Source: Nothopassalora personata (lineage: Eukaryota; Ascomycota; Dothideomycetes; Mycosphaerellales; Mycosphaerellaceae). From it: 64,000 bases of DNA. The first letter of the stretch is position 1, and every line of letters starts with the position of its first letter. The stretch is taken from assembly GCA_033816765.1 (NCBI GenBank), contig CM066296.1, positions 2,914,001-2,978,000 on the forward strand. The letters are read 5' to 3'. This document shows, one piece after another, positions 43,224 to 53,019 of this stretch. The translations under genes were made by a program, and so were the position numbers. The notes beneath the pieces were generated by a model, which did no database searches, was not told the origin of the DNA, and was given only the letters and a program-made list of their open reading frames with translations.

Positions 43224-46200
43224 TTATGGTGTGGTTACTTCTGAGCAAGCGCCGTTTTGATACTCCCGAATCTTCTGCTGACAGTTTCGTAGGGTTTCTT
43301 TTGGTTCCCAGGTATTTTCTGATTCTTCGTATCCCTTCCATTTGATAAGGTATCGCTGACCCTTTTTATCTAGGATTTTTTCGACTTCAAATTCGTTTTC
43401 TGCTTCCGGCTCGAAATGGAAGCTCTCTTGGCAAGGTGTTCTGGCGTCTGCGGGTTCCAGCTTAGAGATATGGAAGACTGGGTGGATTTTTGCGTCAGGT
43501 GGTAGTCGTAGTCGATAGTTAACTGGTCCTACGACTTTGTCGATTAAAAATGGTCCGACTTTAACGTGATCTAGTTTCTTGGTCTGTCTTCTTGTTCTCA
43601 AATTTTTTGTAAGGAGATAGACCTTATCCCCCTTTTTTAGCAGAGGTGCCATTTTTCTCGTGTCCTGCCGTTGTTGAGACAGTTTTCGTTGTGCATCTTC
43701 GATCGCCTTGCGTGTTTCTTTGTGCACTTCCTTAAGAGTATCCGTCGTCACGATTGCTCTCTCGGCCTGTGGATGGGATCCAGGTATTCCGAATAGGTTA
43801 GGATCTTTACCAAAGTTCGCATAAAATGGCGTCGTTGAAGTTGTCTCCGATTTGTGGTTGTTTAGTGCAATCTGCGCTATTGGCAGTAATGAAACCCAGT
43901 TGTCTTGTGCATAGTTGATGTAGTGTCGTAGGTATTGTTCTAGCGTTTGATTCATCCTTTCGGTTTGTCCGTCTGTCTCCGGATGATATGCTGTTGACAG
44001 CTTGTGTTTAATTCCGATCGTTCCCATAAGCGTCTTCCAGTAGTTTGATGTGAATAGCTTGTCTCTGTCCGTTATAAACGCTTGAGGGAATCCGTGGTAT
44101 CGGATAAGTCTATCCAGTACGAGGTATCCGAGCTGCTCTGCATTGTACGTTTCTGATGCAGGAATGAAGTGTGCGTATTTCGTAAGTCTATCAACCATGA
44201 CTAGTATCATGTCGTATGGTTGTTTCGTAACTTGATCTCTTGACGGTGGGAGTTTCGTAATAAAGTCCATTGTGACTTCGTCCCATGGTTTCGTCGGTGG
44301 TGTCCTGAACTGTAGGTGACCGTATTTTGCATGTCTCGCAGCCTTGTTTCGTTGGCAGTGTACGCATTGTTTAATGTAGCGTGACACCTTAAGTCTCATC
44401 TGTGGAAAGGAGAAACTGCGCTGTATTAGGTCCATAGTTTTTGAAGTTCCAGGGTGTCCATAAGTTGGTCCGTCGTGATGTTGTCGTATGCATTCTTCTT
44501 CTCGATCCTTTGGTACTTGGTATTTCCCTTGCGATATAGGGAATTGTTCGTCCCTGTCGCCTAATATCCGTACGATGTTGTTAAATTCTCTTATGTTGGC
44601 ACTAAGACTTCCGTCGGGGTTCGTCTTTAATATCTTGTGTTGCACTGGTTCTTTTCCTTCCATGTAGTCGCTTCTTCGGCTCAGCGCGTCGGCGCGGCCA
44701 TTCTCTCGTCCTGGAGTATATTTAATTTCGAACTTATACTGTCCCAGCAGCTCCGACCAGCGGGCTTGCCTTCGGGTAAGTTCTTTCGTCGTTGTGAAGT
44801 ACGTAAGATTCTTGTGGTCAGAAAGAATCGTTAACTTCGGTGGGCCCTCGACATATACTCTCCAATGTTGCATGGCAGCAACAATGGCTAGAAGCTCTTT
44901 ATCATGGATGTCGTAGTTCTGTTCCGCTGTGGTCATTTTCCGGGAGTAATAGGCTACTGGGTGTCTCTGCCCATCGTGTGTCTGCGTTAGACACGCGCCT
45001 ATTGCCATATCAGACGCATCGGTCTCGATGTGGACTTCCTTGCTACCATCGAATAATCGAAGCGTAGGGGCTGAAGCGCATTGTTCCTTGAGTTTCTTGA
45101 ATGCTTCAATCTGTTCTTTTCCCCATTTCCAAGTGACGTCCTTTCTTGTAAGCATCGTCATTGGTGCTGCTGTCTTTGAGTAGTCCTTAATGAATTTCCG
45201 GTTGTAGTTCGCTAGTCCAAGGAATGATTGTACGTCCTTGACTGTTTTCGGTTCTGGCCATTCTCTAATTGACTGTGTCTTCGCAGGGTCGATCGTTATT
45301 CCTGTAGTGCTAATGATAAAGCCTAGGAATTTAACTTCTTTCTTATGGAATTCGCATTTCTCGGGTGCCGTCTTGAATCCTGATTGCGTGAGTCGTTCGA
45401 AGACGTCCTGGACTTGTCTTATGTGTTCCTGTAGGGATCCTTTCGTGTAGACTAGTATGTCGTCCATGTAGGCGATAACGCATACGTCGAGTAGGTCTCT
45501 AAGTGTTTCGTTGACAAGGTCCTGGCAGGATGCGGGTGCGTTGGTTAATCCCATTGGCATAACTAAGAATTCGTAGAGTCCGTATCTTGTTCTAAAAGCG
45601 GTTTTCCATTCTTCTCCTTCTGCCATCCGTATAGCGTAGAAGGCATCTCGTAGGTCAATCTTCGTGTACCAGTCCGATCCGGTTAATCTGTCTTGTGCTT
45701 CTTCGATGTTGGGTAGCGGGTATCGGTTCTTGATCGTGATCTCGTTTAACTTCCTGTAGTCTTGTACGAGTCGTAACTTCCCGTTTGCCTTTGGAACGAA
45801 CATGCATGGAGTTCCTGCACTTGAGGTGGATCTTCTTATCCATCCTTTGGCTAGCTTCTCCTTCAGCCATTCTCGTAGGGTCTGTAGCTCTTTCTCAGAC
45901 ATTTGATATAGGGGTCCCCATGGAGGCTCTTTCCCTGGCTGAATGTTGATCTTGTGATCCCATGGGCGGTGCTTAGGTAAGGCGGTTTTGCCTCTTTCCT
46001 CTTCAAAGAGTCGCGACCACTTGCGATACTCCTTGGGAATACTCAACTCTGAGATGTTAGTATTCTTCGATGGTGCGTTACTTCCATCACTTCCAGTGAC
46101 TTCGTGACCCGGCGGCCCCACGCCAGTGTCTGTCCCGGTCGAAGGTGGTTCTTCTGTCCTTCTATTCGGCGCAAGCTGTATCTCGTTTAGCTGTTTCCTT

Positions 46201-46655
46201 GCCTCATCTGCCAGTGAACGCTGCCACTGCGCAGGCTGAATGTCGACAACGCAATCGCATTCCCTAAATGTGAGTACTCCTCTTCTCCAGTCGATTACTG
46301 GATTGTGCTTTCTCAACCAAGGCATACCTAATACTATGTCATGACTGGCCATATCAGTGACATCCAAGGTAATATTCTCGTGGTGCTGTTGGATAGCCAG
46401 TGGCAATGGTATCGTCTCCCATTCCACGCTAGGTAACGATGATCCGTTTACCGCGATCAACTCGTAACCCCATTTCTTCTTTAGGGTAGCTAACCCGTTT
46501 CTTCTTGTGAAAGACTCGGAGATAAAATTCCCCGCTGCTCCTGAGTCGATCATGACACTAGTCTTGTGTCCGTTGACGATTGCTTGTGTCTGGAAAACTG
46601 TGTTTGATGTCGATGCGTGAGCCTGAATATTGCATAACTCCCTCCGGTCGCTCAT
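43224..46655 (-). CDS. pol: G3 pol polyprotein: protease, RT, RNase H, integrase, chromodomain
   Basis: An intact frame of 1,143 residues that copies element RNA into DNA and inserts it. Protease active site DSGA at residues 37-40; reverse transcriptase about 270-450 with YMDD at 396-399; RNase H from about 541 (ETDAS) to 615; integrase zinc finger about 725-767 (HH...CX2C); catalytic D797, D863 and E899 with 35 residues between the last two; a GPY/F-type module near 1033-1050; chromodomain about 1088-1133 (KWKGYEESENTWEP). All catalytic residues are present. The start ATG lies two bases after the gag stop, in the -1 frame relative to gag. Stop-and-restart or frameshifting would be needed. 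Confidence 0.95.
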   Translation of the reverse strand: MSDRRELCNIQAHASTSNTVFQTQAIVNGHKTSVMIDSGAAGNFISESFTRRNGLATLKKKWGYELIAVNGSSLPSVEWETIPLPLAIQQHHENITLDVTDMASHDIVLGMPWLRKHNPVIDWRRGVLTFRECDCVVDIQPAQWQRSLADEARKQLNEIQLAPNRRTEEPPSTGTDTGVGPPGHEVTGSDGSNAPSKNTNISELSIPKEYRKWSRLFEEERGKTALPKHRPWDHKINIQPGKEPPWGPLYQMSEKELQTLREWLKEKLAKGWIRRSTSSAGTPCMFVPKANGKLRLVQDYRKLNEITIKNRYPLPNIEEAQDRLTGSDWYTKIDLRDAFYAIRMAEGEEWKTAFRTRYGLYEFLVMPMGLTNAPASCQDLVNETLRDLLDVCVIAYMDDILVYTKGSLQEHIRQVQDVFERLTQSGFKTAPEKCEFHKKEVKFLGFIISTTGITIDPAKTQSIREWPEPKTVKDVQSFLGLANYNRKFIKDYSKTAAPMTMLTRKDVTWKWGKEQIEAFKKLKEQCASAPTLRLFDGSKEVHIETDASDMAIGACLTQTHDGQRHPVAYYSRKMTTAEQNYDIHDKELLAIVAAMQHWRVYVEGPPKLTILSDHKNLTYFTTTKELTRRQARWSELLGQYKFEIKYTPGRENGRADALSRRSDYMEGKEPVQHKILKTNPDGSLSANIREFNNIVRILGDRDEQFPISQGKYQVPKDREEECIRQHHDGPTYGHPGTSKTMDLIQRSFSFPQMRLKVSRYIKQCVHCQRNKAARHAKYGHLQFRTPPTKPWDEVTMDFITKLPPSRDQVTKQPYDMILVMVDRLTKYAHFIPASETYNAEQLGYLVLDRLIRYHGFPQAFITDRDKLFTSNYWKTLMGTIGIKHKLSTAYHPETDGQTERMNQTLEQYLRHYINYAQDNWVSLLPIAQIALNNHKSETTSTTPFYANFGKDPNLFGIPGSHPQAERAIVTTDTLKEVHKETRKAIEDAQRKLSQQRQDTRKMAPLLKKGDKVYLLTKNLRTRRQTKKLDHVKVGPFLIDKVVGPVNYRLRLPPDAKIHPVFHISKLEPADARTPCQESFHFEPEAENEFEVEKILDKKGQRYLIKWKGYEESENTWEPKETLRNCQQKIREYQNGACSEVTTP

Positions 46656-46657
46656 TC

Positions 46658-48721
46658 CTAGGGAGCTGATCCTTTTCCCGAATGGTATGTGGTTCGCTGT
46701 GCTTCGTGCCTAGAGGCTTCGGCTAGAACCTGTAGCTCGTTGCCCTGTGTCCACACTTGTAGTCTGTTGCGTTCCTGGATCTTCTGCGTTTCTGAGTAGA
46801 GTGCGCGTGCGTGCTGCACTATGTTGCGTAATTCATTCGATATAAATGTTCCTGACGGTGTAAGATATCCGGTTCCTGTTATTCGGCTTCCTATCGGTGG
46901 TCGTTCTGTAACGGTGGTTGCTAGATTCTCGGTTGTTTCCATGAGTGGGTATCCCCAGGCCATGCCTCGTAGGGTGTCGAGTGTCTTGTCAAACTCAATG
47001 GAATGTAGCCTCCTTCGTCCACCTATCTTAGGTAGGAATTCCTCGTGCCTTCTTTGTAGGTAGATGATCATGTCGTATAGTCTCTTGGGTGCATCTACCG
47101 TGAAGGTAAGTTGTTCATTGTCGTCGTCAGTGTCGCTCTCTTCTCCTTCGGAGGAATCTTCTTCGCTGGATTCTTCCGGATCCTGTTCTTCCTCGATGGT
47201 ATCTAGCCCGGTGGTTTCTTGACTTTCTTCCTGTGGTTCTGGTGACCATGATCCGTTCCATCCTGGGTCCTGATTTTCTTTATCGCTTCCATCTTCGTTG
47301 AAGTAGGATTCATCGATGTCCACTTCTCTGAGCGTGGCGTTTTGCCTATGCGTCGCTCCTAGGGTTCCTCGTGGTTGCTGAGGCCAATACCCTGCGCCTG
47401 ATTTCGCGGCGTAGTGGATTTGACACGAGTCTTGGTAACAGAATCGCCAATGAAGGCTTCCATGACCATTTCGAGACTCGGATTCGGTCTCGTAGTCGAC
47501 TCTTCGTGTCATCATGTTGAACTGTCGTGGTTGGTTCTTCGCATCAAATGGAATGACCACCATTTGCTGCCCATGGTATCCTCCTCGTCCTTCTGAGGGG
47601 TCCAGGAGAGGCGTCGTGTTTCTGTTGCTAGCTCTCTCCTCCACTCTCCGAGTATAGTCGGTATCTCCTCGAGATCCAACGCTGCTCTCAGATTTACTAG
47701 TTCGGGGTTGCATCATATTGAATTGCTCGCGGCGCACCATATTTTTACCGCGGCAATCTCGCGCCATGTGGCCTTCCTTACCACAGGCATAACATGTGAG
47801 TTTTCCTTTTCCTTTGAAGGGCTTTCCGTGGCCCCTACTCTTGTCGATCTTCCGTCCTCGTTGGGTAACGTCTAGTTCCATTGGCTGTGGTCCATAGTAG
47901 GGCTGGCTTTGTCGTGAGAATTCTCCCTTCGCAACGTATCCTCCTAAGGGTCTGCGGTCCGGAGCGTATCCTGCTATTCCTCCTACTTTGGAGTCGTATT
48001 TCTTCTCCTGGTGTCGTTCCCAGAGCTGGTCATCGATATTGATCGACGCCTTCATTAGCTCTTCGAGGTTGGTGATCCGTCCCCCGTGTCTCATCAACTC
48101 GTCCTTAACGGAGTCTTTGAGTCCACGTCGGAACATAGTCATCAACGCCGTCTGGTCCCATCCGGTAATTTGTCCGTATTCTTCGAACTTGGCTGCATAC
48201 TCTGAAGTAGACGTCTTCTGCTTCAGGTGTTGAATGATTCGTATGGCCTGTTGGACTTCGTTCGAGGTTCCAAAGATTGATTTCATCTTCTCTTTGAAAA
48301 GGGTGTAGCTCCTGAACATTCCAGTGGGGTCTAATCGTCCCATACCTTCAAGGTATTCCTTAAGGTAAGGTTTGATCCAGTTCTGCGCACTTCCGCGAAG
48401 GTACGTAATGGCGAAGATAGTTCTTTTATCGGCATCGACTGGGTTGAACATGAGATACATATCCATCTAATTGATCCAGTCGTCGAACTTGGCCCTGTCT
48501 CCATAGAAGAGGTCTGGCTTAGCAGCCTTAACGTCGTTCTTCCTTGGAGTAGGCTCGTCATCGTCATCAGACTCATCGTCCTTCGTAGTGGTCTGTTGTG
48601 GTGGCGCACGGCGGATGCTTCCTGCTTCGCTGGGGGCGGGTGTTCCCCTACCAGCTGCTTGAGTAGCGCTCATCCTGAGGGCGTTCAAAGTGTTATTGTC
48701 TCGTTCCAGGGCTAGTCTCAA
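46658..48721 (-). CDS. gag: G3 gag, with one in-frame TAG
   Basis: The frame opens at 48721, inside the 5' LTR, or at the internal ATG at 48673 just after it. It runs to a TAG at 48469-48467 in the capsid-like region (FDDWIN, stop, MDMYLMFNP), then stays open for 602 codons to 46658. Retrotransposon gag features follow: a helical capsid segment, then a zinc knuckle CX2CX4HX4C (C225, C228, H233, C238 counted from the ATG after the stop), and a long acidic tail (about 400-450). The TAG most likely replaced a Gln codon (CAG to TAG, a RIP-type CpA change). Readthrough is possible but not shown. If not read through, gag is inactive. Confidence 0.85.
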
Positions 48722-49117
48722 AAGAGAGATAAGTCAAGTCACGTGGCGGTATTATTCTTTGGAGAGGCTGAAGCAAGCTGAGCGAAGATAAATGATAGGA
48801 ATAAGAGTTGTATTCCAATCAGTGAGATAGTAACATGAGTTGAACGCATCAGAACCATAAGGGTTTCTAGCGTTCCTAAATACAAAGGAGATAGAGCGTT
48901 TGCTCTCCGTGCTCTCCATGCTCTCCGTGCTCTCCATGCTCTCCATGCTCTCTCGAGATCACCGAGATCAACGAGATCAAGGAGATCACTTCAGTTGCTC
49001 TCTCGGTTCCTTGGTTTTATTCCTGCGGGTGAGAGAGCACTTCTCGGGCGGAAGCGCCCACCAATTGTGGAGGTCTGATTGGTTAGCTTCCTTCAGCCCC
49101 AGATCAGAACCGTAACA
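48691..49117 (-). repeat. G3 5' LTR
   Basis: 427 bp, apparently identical to 42020-42446, including the tandem array. It is followed by GTACT. Confidence 0.95.
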
Positions 49118-50453
49118 GTACTCCGTTTTATAGTAACCCTTCTTACCGTAGCCGTAATACTCTACCTTCGACTTCTAGCTAGTTAAAAACGAGCTACCGG
49201 CGTCTCGCTACTAACTCGTACCCGAGGCGCCCGGTACTTAACTCTACTTCTATTACTTTAGGCAATCGGCCCGCTTATATACGTTCTTAGCTTTACGCTT
49301 ACGACGTATATACTACCCGCGGTCGTACCCTCCGCTACTACCTCGGCGCTCGGTACTTTTAATACGCGAGGCTAGGACTACTAGGTCTTCTCTAGTCGTA
49401 GGGATATTATAGTAGCTAATAATAGCGGACCGTAAGCGAGGCGTAAGCTTCGCTAGTAGGTACCGTATATATTACGCTTCCGAGTAGTTACCTAACTAGT
49501 CCTCTATAATATCTAGCTTAGTCGCGAACTATCGCGCTATCTAGTTATCCTTCTATTTCGTAACCTCGTACTCTAATATAACGTTAAGTACGCGGTTTAT
49601 AGGATCTTCGTATACGTCTCGATAGAACTCCTTAAAGTCCTAGTATATATACCCTATAAGGTTAACGGCGCTATAGTTAGTATACTATCGCTCGCTTACC
49701 TCTCCGCTAAGGTATATAACCCTATATAGGACCTTTAATTCGTCTATTACGTATATAGTGCCTAAGAGGGCGAAGATAAGTAAGAGCTCCCGAAAGAATA
49801 CCCTTACCTTCCTTATTAAATCCCCTCTAAAAGGCGTTAGCTCTTTTAGACGTAGTCGCGTCGTATACGCTACGGCCGCGCCTCGTACTGCAATATTATC
49901 GTTAGTAGTTATAGAGATAGAGGTAGGGGTTGTAGTAGGGAGGTAATCTTCTATCCTCCCTCCTATACGCTCTAGAGGCGGTGCGCTTATAGCGCGTAAG
50001 ATCTCTAGCCGCTCGATCTCCCGCTATATCTCTTACTTATTAAGTTAAGGCTTTACAGGATACGTAGTTAGCAGCGGAGTGGAGTAAGAGATCAATCTTT
50101 AACTAGCTAATAGCCATAGGGCATGTAGCAATATATTAGGAACCAATGTGTTAATTGTGTTAGATGTCTATCTAAGCTAAAGGGGAGAGAAGGTGTCTTC
50201 CGACAAGCTAAGTCATCGTAGATGCCTTAGGCTATTAGATCACAACCTAACTGTTAGCTCCCCCTAAGATGCTACATCTTAACATTACTCTTTAATCTTA
50301 GCCCGTAAGGCCTCTCTTCTCGTAACTAAGGCTATACGACGCGCCTACTACTATACTCTAGGGCTTAGGGGGGGCGTAGGCGACTCGCCGTTATACGCGT
50401 CGCGATCGGGCTCTATAGCGTATATAGATTATAACGAGAGGAAGCTTTAGAAC
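49118..50453 (-). pseudogene. G2 gag and leader, RIP-inactivated
   Basis: Its reverse complement aligns with G1 7973-9025, including the leader (GTTCTAA next to the LTR) and the capsid segment around 49700-49760. It is interrupted by a solo Copia-C-type LTR at 50038-50284. The zinc-knuckle equivalent lies near 49120-49160 at the G3 insertion edge. Confidence 0.75.
50038..50284 (-). repeat. solo LTR of the Copia-C family
   Basis: A single 247-bp LTR flanked by TTACT (50033-50037 and 50285-50289), with no internal sequence. This is the usual product of recombination between the two LTRs of a full insertion. The orientation is taken from its match to the Copia-C LTRs. Confidence 0.9.
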
Positions 50454-50651
50454 TATAAGGACCGTAAGGCTATAAGGGGATATCGTAATGTATAGTACGC
50501 CTACGATCTTCTAATCGTAGATAAACTAAAGCTTACTTTCTTCTATAGACGCTATACGCGTCTCCTAGTATACGTATACGCGTTACGTACGGTATACTAA
50601 GCCGGGCATAGCCGTATTATATATAAGGGTTAGCTATAGGCTACCCTTATA
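50454..50651 (-). repeat. G2 5' LTR
   Basis: A 198-bp LTR, TATAAGGACC to CCCTTATA. To its right the sequence is Copia-A 3' region (TATATATAGTATACC, matching Copia-B near 61050). Confidence 0.85.
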
Positions 50652-51105
50652 TATATATAGTATACCTTACTAAAGCTTCTTAAAAAGCTTTAAGAGTAAG
50701 TATATAGTAGTTATTAGTATATATAATTGTATATAGTAGTCTAGAAGTAGGTAAGAGGGGCGTAAAGTAGTATAAAGTAGAAAGAGTTATTTAGTAAAGA
50801 ACTAGCTTCTTTTATATATACCTATAAGGTCTATACGCTACTACCTAGCTATAAGAGCCTTCTTAAGCCGAGAGAACCTTCTATTTACTTCTAAAAGCGG
50901 AAAGACAAGGCCTAAATATATCTAAAAGTAGGTCTATAAAGATTACTTATATATATAGATCTAATAAGATCGCTATCCTTAGTATATGCTTACTTATAGC
51001 TAATCTAGTATCTAAAGCTAGTAAAGGTGTTTAAGATTAATATAGTAATATAGGTAATATTAAGTTAATTAGACTACCTTTATAGTAGTTAGTCTAAAGG
51101 GGGAG
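50652..51105 (+). other. Copia-A 3' region
   Basis: It matches Copia-B 61050-61492 and ends in the polypurine tract AAAGGGGGAG before the LTR. No coding function is seen. Confidence 0.8.
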
Positions 51106-51153
51106 TGTTATAAATTAGGTAACTAATAGCTATATTAGTTAGGACTTAGTATA

Positions 51154-53019
51154 ACGTGCTTCACCACCGAGCGGGCCACACCACCGAGCGGGCCACTTTT
51201 GCCAAGAACTGTACCACTTCCACAGATACAGCTATGCAACCACCATTACAGCGTGTATTGTCTTCAAACGAGGCCAAACTGACCTTAGCTGTCCAGGCCA
51301 CGAAACGCGACGCGACAATCACGAATCGACTTGCTGCAAAGGTATACGACGCGTCTCGAACCACACTAGGGTATCGATTGAATGGACGACCTCCTCGGGG
51401 TGACTGCGAGCCCAATTCGAAGAAGCTTACAGAGCTAGAAGAGAGGGTGATACTTGAGTACATACTCGAGCTGGATCTTAGAGGTTTCCCGCCATCAAAG
51501 GCTAGCGTACGAGCAATGGCCGATTCATTGCTACAAGAGAAGGGCCTCAAGCCCGCTGGTCTCAATTGGACAGACAGGTTCATTGGGCGGCATCGTGAGC
51601 TAAAGGTTCGCATGACACGTGGATACGATCGTCAGCGAGCCCTAATGGAAGATCCAGACGTTATCGAGAAGTGGTTCTTGCTTGTGCGTAATATGAAGGA
51701 GAAGTATGGCATCCTCGACCAGGACACCTACAACTTTGACGAGACAGGGTTTATGATGGGTGTTATTACGTCGCAGAGCGTCGTTACGGGTTCAGAAAGG
51801 CGTGGTGGAAAGAGGAAGGTCGTCCAACAGGGCAACAGAGAATGGGCAACAGTGATTGAGACCATCTGTGCAGACGGAACAGCGCTCCCACCCTACGTCA
51901 TCCTTGCAGGCAAACAGCACATCAGTACCTGGTACCAAGACGGCAACTTGGGTCCAGACTGGACAATCGGGCTAACAGAGAACGGCTGGACCAACAATGA
52001 GTTCGGTATACGGTGGCTGGAGCATTTCCAGAAGCATACTGTAGCTCGTACGACTGGGGCATGGAGACTGCTCATTATCGATGGCCACGAGAGCCACAAC
52101 TCGAAGGCATTCCAGAATCTGTGCAAGGAATACAAGATCTTGGCCCTATGTATGCCATCGCACGCCTCGCACTTACTCCAGCCATTGGATGTGGGTTGCT
52201 ATTCGCCTTTGAAGAAGGCATACGGTGCTCAGCTCTCGGGCTTGGCACGCCAGCGCATCACTCATATCGACAAAGTAGAGTTCCTACGCGCCTTCCGGGC
52301 TGCCCATGACGCTGTATTTAGACAGGAGAACATCCTATCGAGCTTCAGAGGCGCTGGTTTGGTTCCATTCAATCCACAGGCAGTGATAGACAAGCTTGAT
52401 GTTAAGCTACGTACGCCAACGCCTCCAGCTCCGGACTCTACCCCTTGGGAGTCGAAGACACCACGAACTGCAAAAGAATTCGACTCTCAATCGACACTAG
52501 TAACGAACAAAATGCGTGCCCGGGCAGGTTCATCGCCAAACTCGTTACAGGAAGGGGTGCATCAGCTTGTGAAAGGGAGTAGAGAGATAGCGCATCAGAT
52601 GGCTCTTATGCGAAGCGAGATCAGTGAGCTACGCAAGTCTAACGAGGCCCTTACACAGCGGAAAGCACGAAAGCGCAAGTATATTCAGTCTAGAGGGTCT
52701 CTAACCTTCGATGAGGCGTCGCAATTGATACCTCCAGAGGATACTAGGAGGCAGGAAGTAAGTAGAGAGTCGCTAGATGGTGTTCGGCCAGCACCAAGGC
52801 TACGACGCTGCAAGCGATGTGGCGAGTCGGGGCATAACGTACGCACCTGTCAAGTAGACTTGCTAGATAGCGAAGAATCTGAAGAGGAATTGTCCTCCTA
52901 GTAACGATTCTGTAGGATGTCGTCGTGTTAAGATACCGTCGCAATCAAAGTGGAAGTGGTACAGTTCTTGGCAAAAGTGGCCCGCTCGGTGGTGTGGCCC
53001 GCTCGGTGGTGAAGCACGT
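51154..53019 (+). mobile_element. pogo/Fot1-type DNA transposon, apparently intact
   Basis: An 1,866-bp element with 70-bp terminal inverted repeats (51154-51223 and 52950-53019) that match over their whole length, and a TA target duplication (51152-51153 and 53020-53021). Each terminal repeat contains a tandem copy of CACCACCGAGCGGGCCA. It has one intact transposase gene and no RIP bias, so it arrived after the surrounding LTR decayed. Confidence 0.93.
51234..52901 (+). CDS. pogo-family transposase with C-terminal zinc knuckle
   Basis: 555 residues from the first ATG, which lies just inside the terminal repeat; an upstream GTG in the same frame would put codons inside the repeat and is unlikely. 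The N-terminus (about 10-55 and 65-135) looks like the paired helix-turn-helix DNA-binding regions of CENP-B/Tigger-type transposases. The catalytic DDE_1-type core has D169 (NFDETG), D283 (IDGHESHNS) and D319 (QPLDVG), with 35 residues between the last two. After a helical segment (about 440-480) there is a CX2CX4HX4C knuckle (C526, C529, H534, C539) and an acidic end. The enzyme cuts and re-inserts the element at TA sites in nuclear DNA. All key residues are present. Confidence 0.93.
   Translation: MQPPLQRVLSSNEAKLTLAVQATKRDATITNRLAAKVYDASRTTLGYRLNGRPPRGDCEPNSKKLTELEERVILEYILELDLRGFPPSKASVRAMADSLLQEKGLKPAGLNWTDRFIGRHRELKVRMTRGYDRQRALMEDPDVIEKWFLLVRNMKEKYGILDQDTYNFDETGFMMGVITSQSVVTGSERRGGKRKVVQQGNREWATVIETICADGTALPPYVILAGKQHISTWYQDGNLGPDWTIGLTENGWTNNEFGIRWLEHFQKHTVARTTGAWRLLIIDGHESHNSKAFQNLCKEYKILALCMPSHASHLLQPLDVGCYSPLKKAYGAQLSGLARQRITHIDKVEFLRAFRAAHDAVFRQENILSSFRGAGLVPFNPQAVIDKLDVKLRTPTPPAPDSTPWESKTPRTAKEFDSQSTLVTNKMRARAGSSPNSLQEGVHQLVKGSREIAHQMALMRSEISELRKSNEALTQRKARKRKYIQSRGSLTFDEASQLIPPEDTRRQEVSRESLDGVRPAPRLRRCKRCGESGHNVRTCQVDLLDSEESEEELSS

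Larger units (their letters stand above)
42020..49117 (-). mobile_element. G3: recent, nearly intact chromovirus (Ty3/gypsy)
   Basis: A 7,098-bp element with two 427-bp LTRs (42020-42446 and 48691-49117) that look identical base for base, and target duplication GTACT (42015-42019 and 49118-49122). It has normal base composition, unlike the RIP-degraded DNA around it. In transcription order (minus strand): 5' LTR, gag with one in-frame TAG, pol with chromodomain, then a tRNA-like sequence and an antisense ORF on the plus strand, then the 3' LTR. It is inserted in the G2 gag/protease region. Confidence 0.95.

Noticed and set aside
44637..45450. Plus-strand ORFs of 65-75 codons opposite to G3 pol
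   Set aside because: They are reverse readings of the intact pol gene with no start context or domain.
51156..51233. N-terminal extension of the transposase from a GTG codon
   Set aside because: It would lie within the terminal inverted repeat; the ATG at 51234 is the better start.
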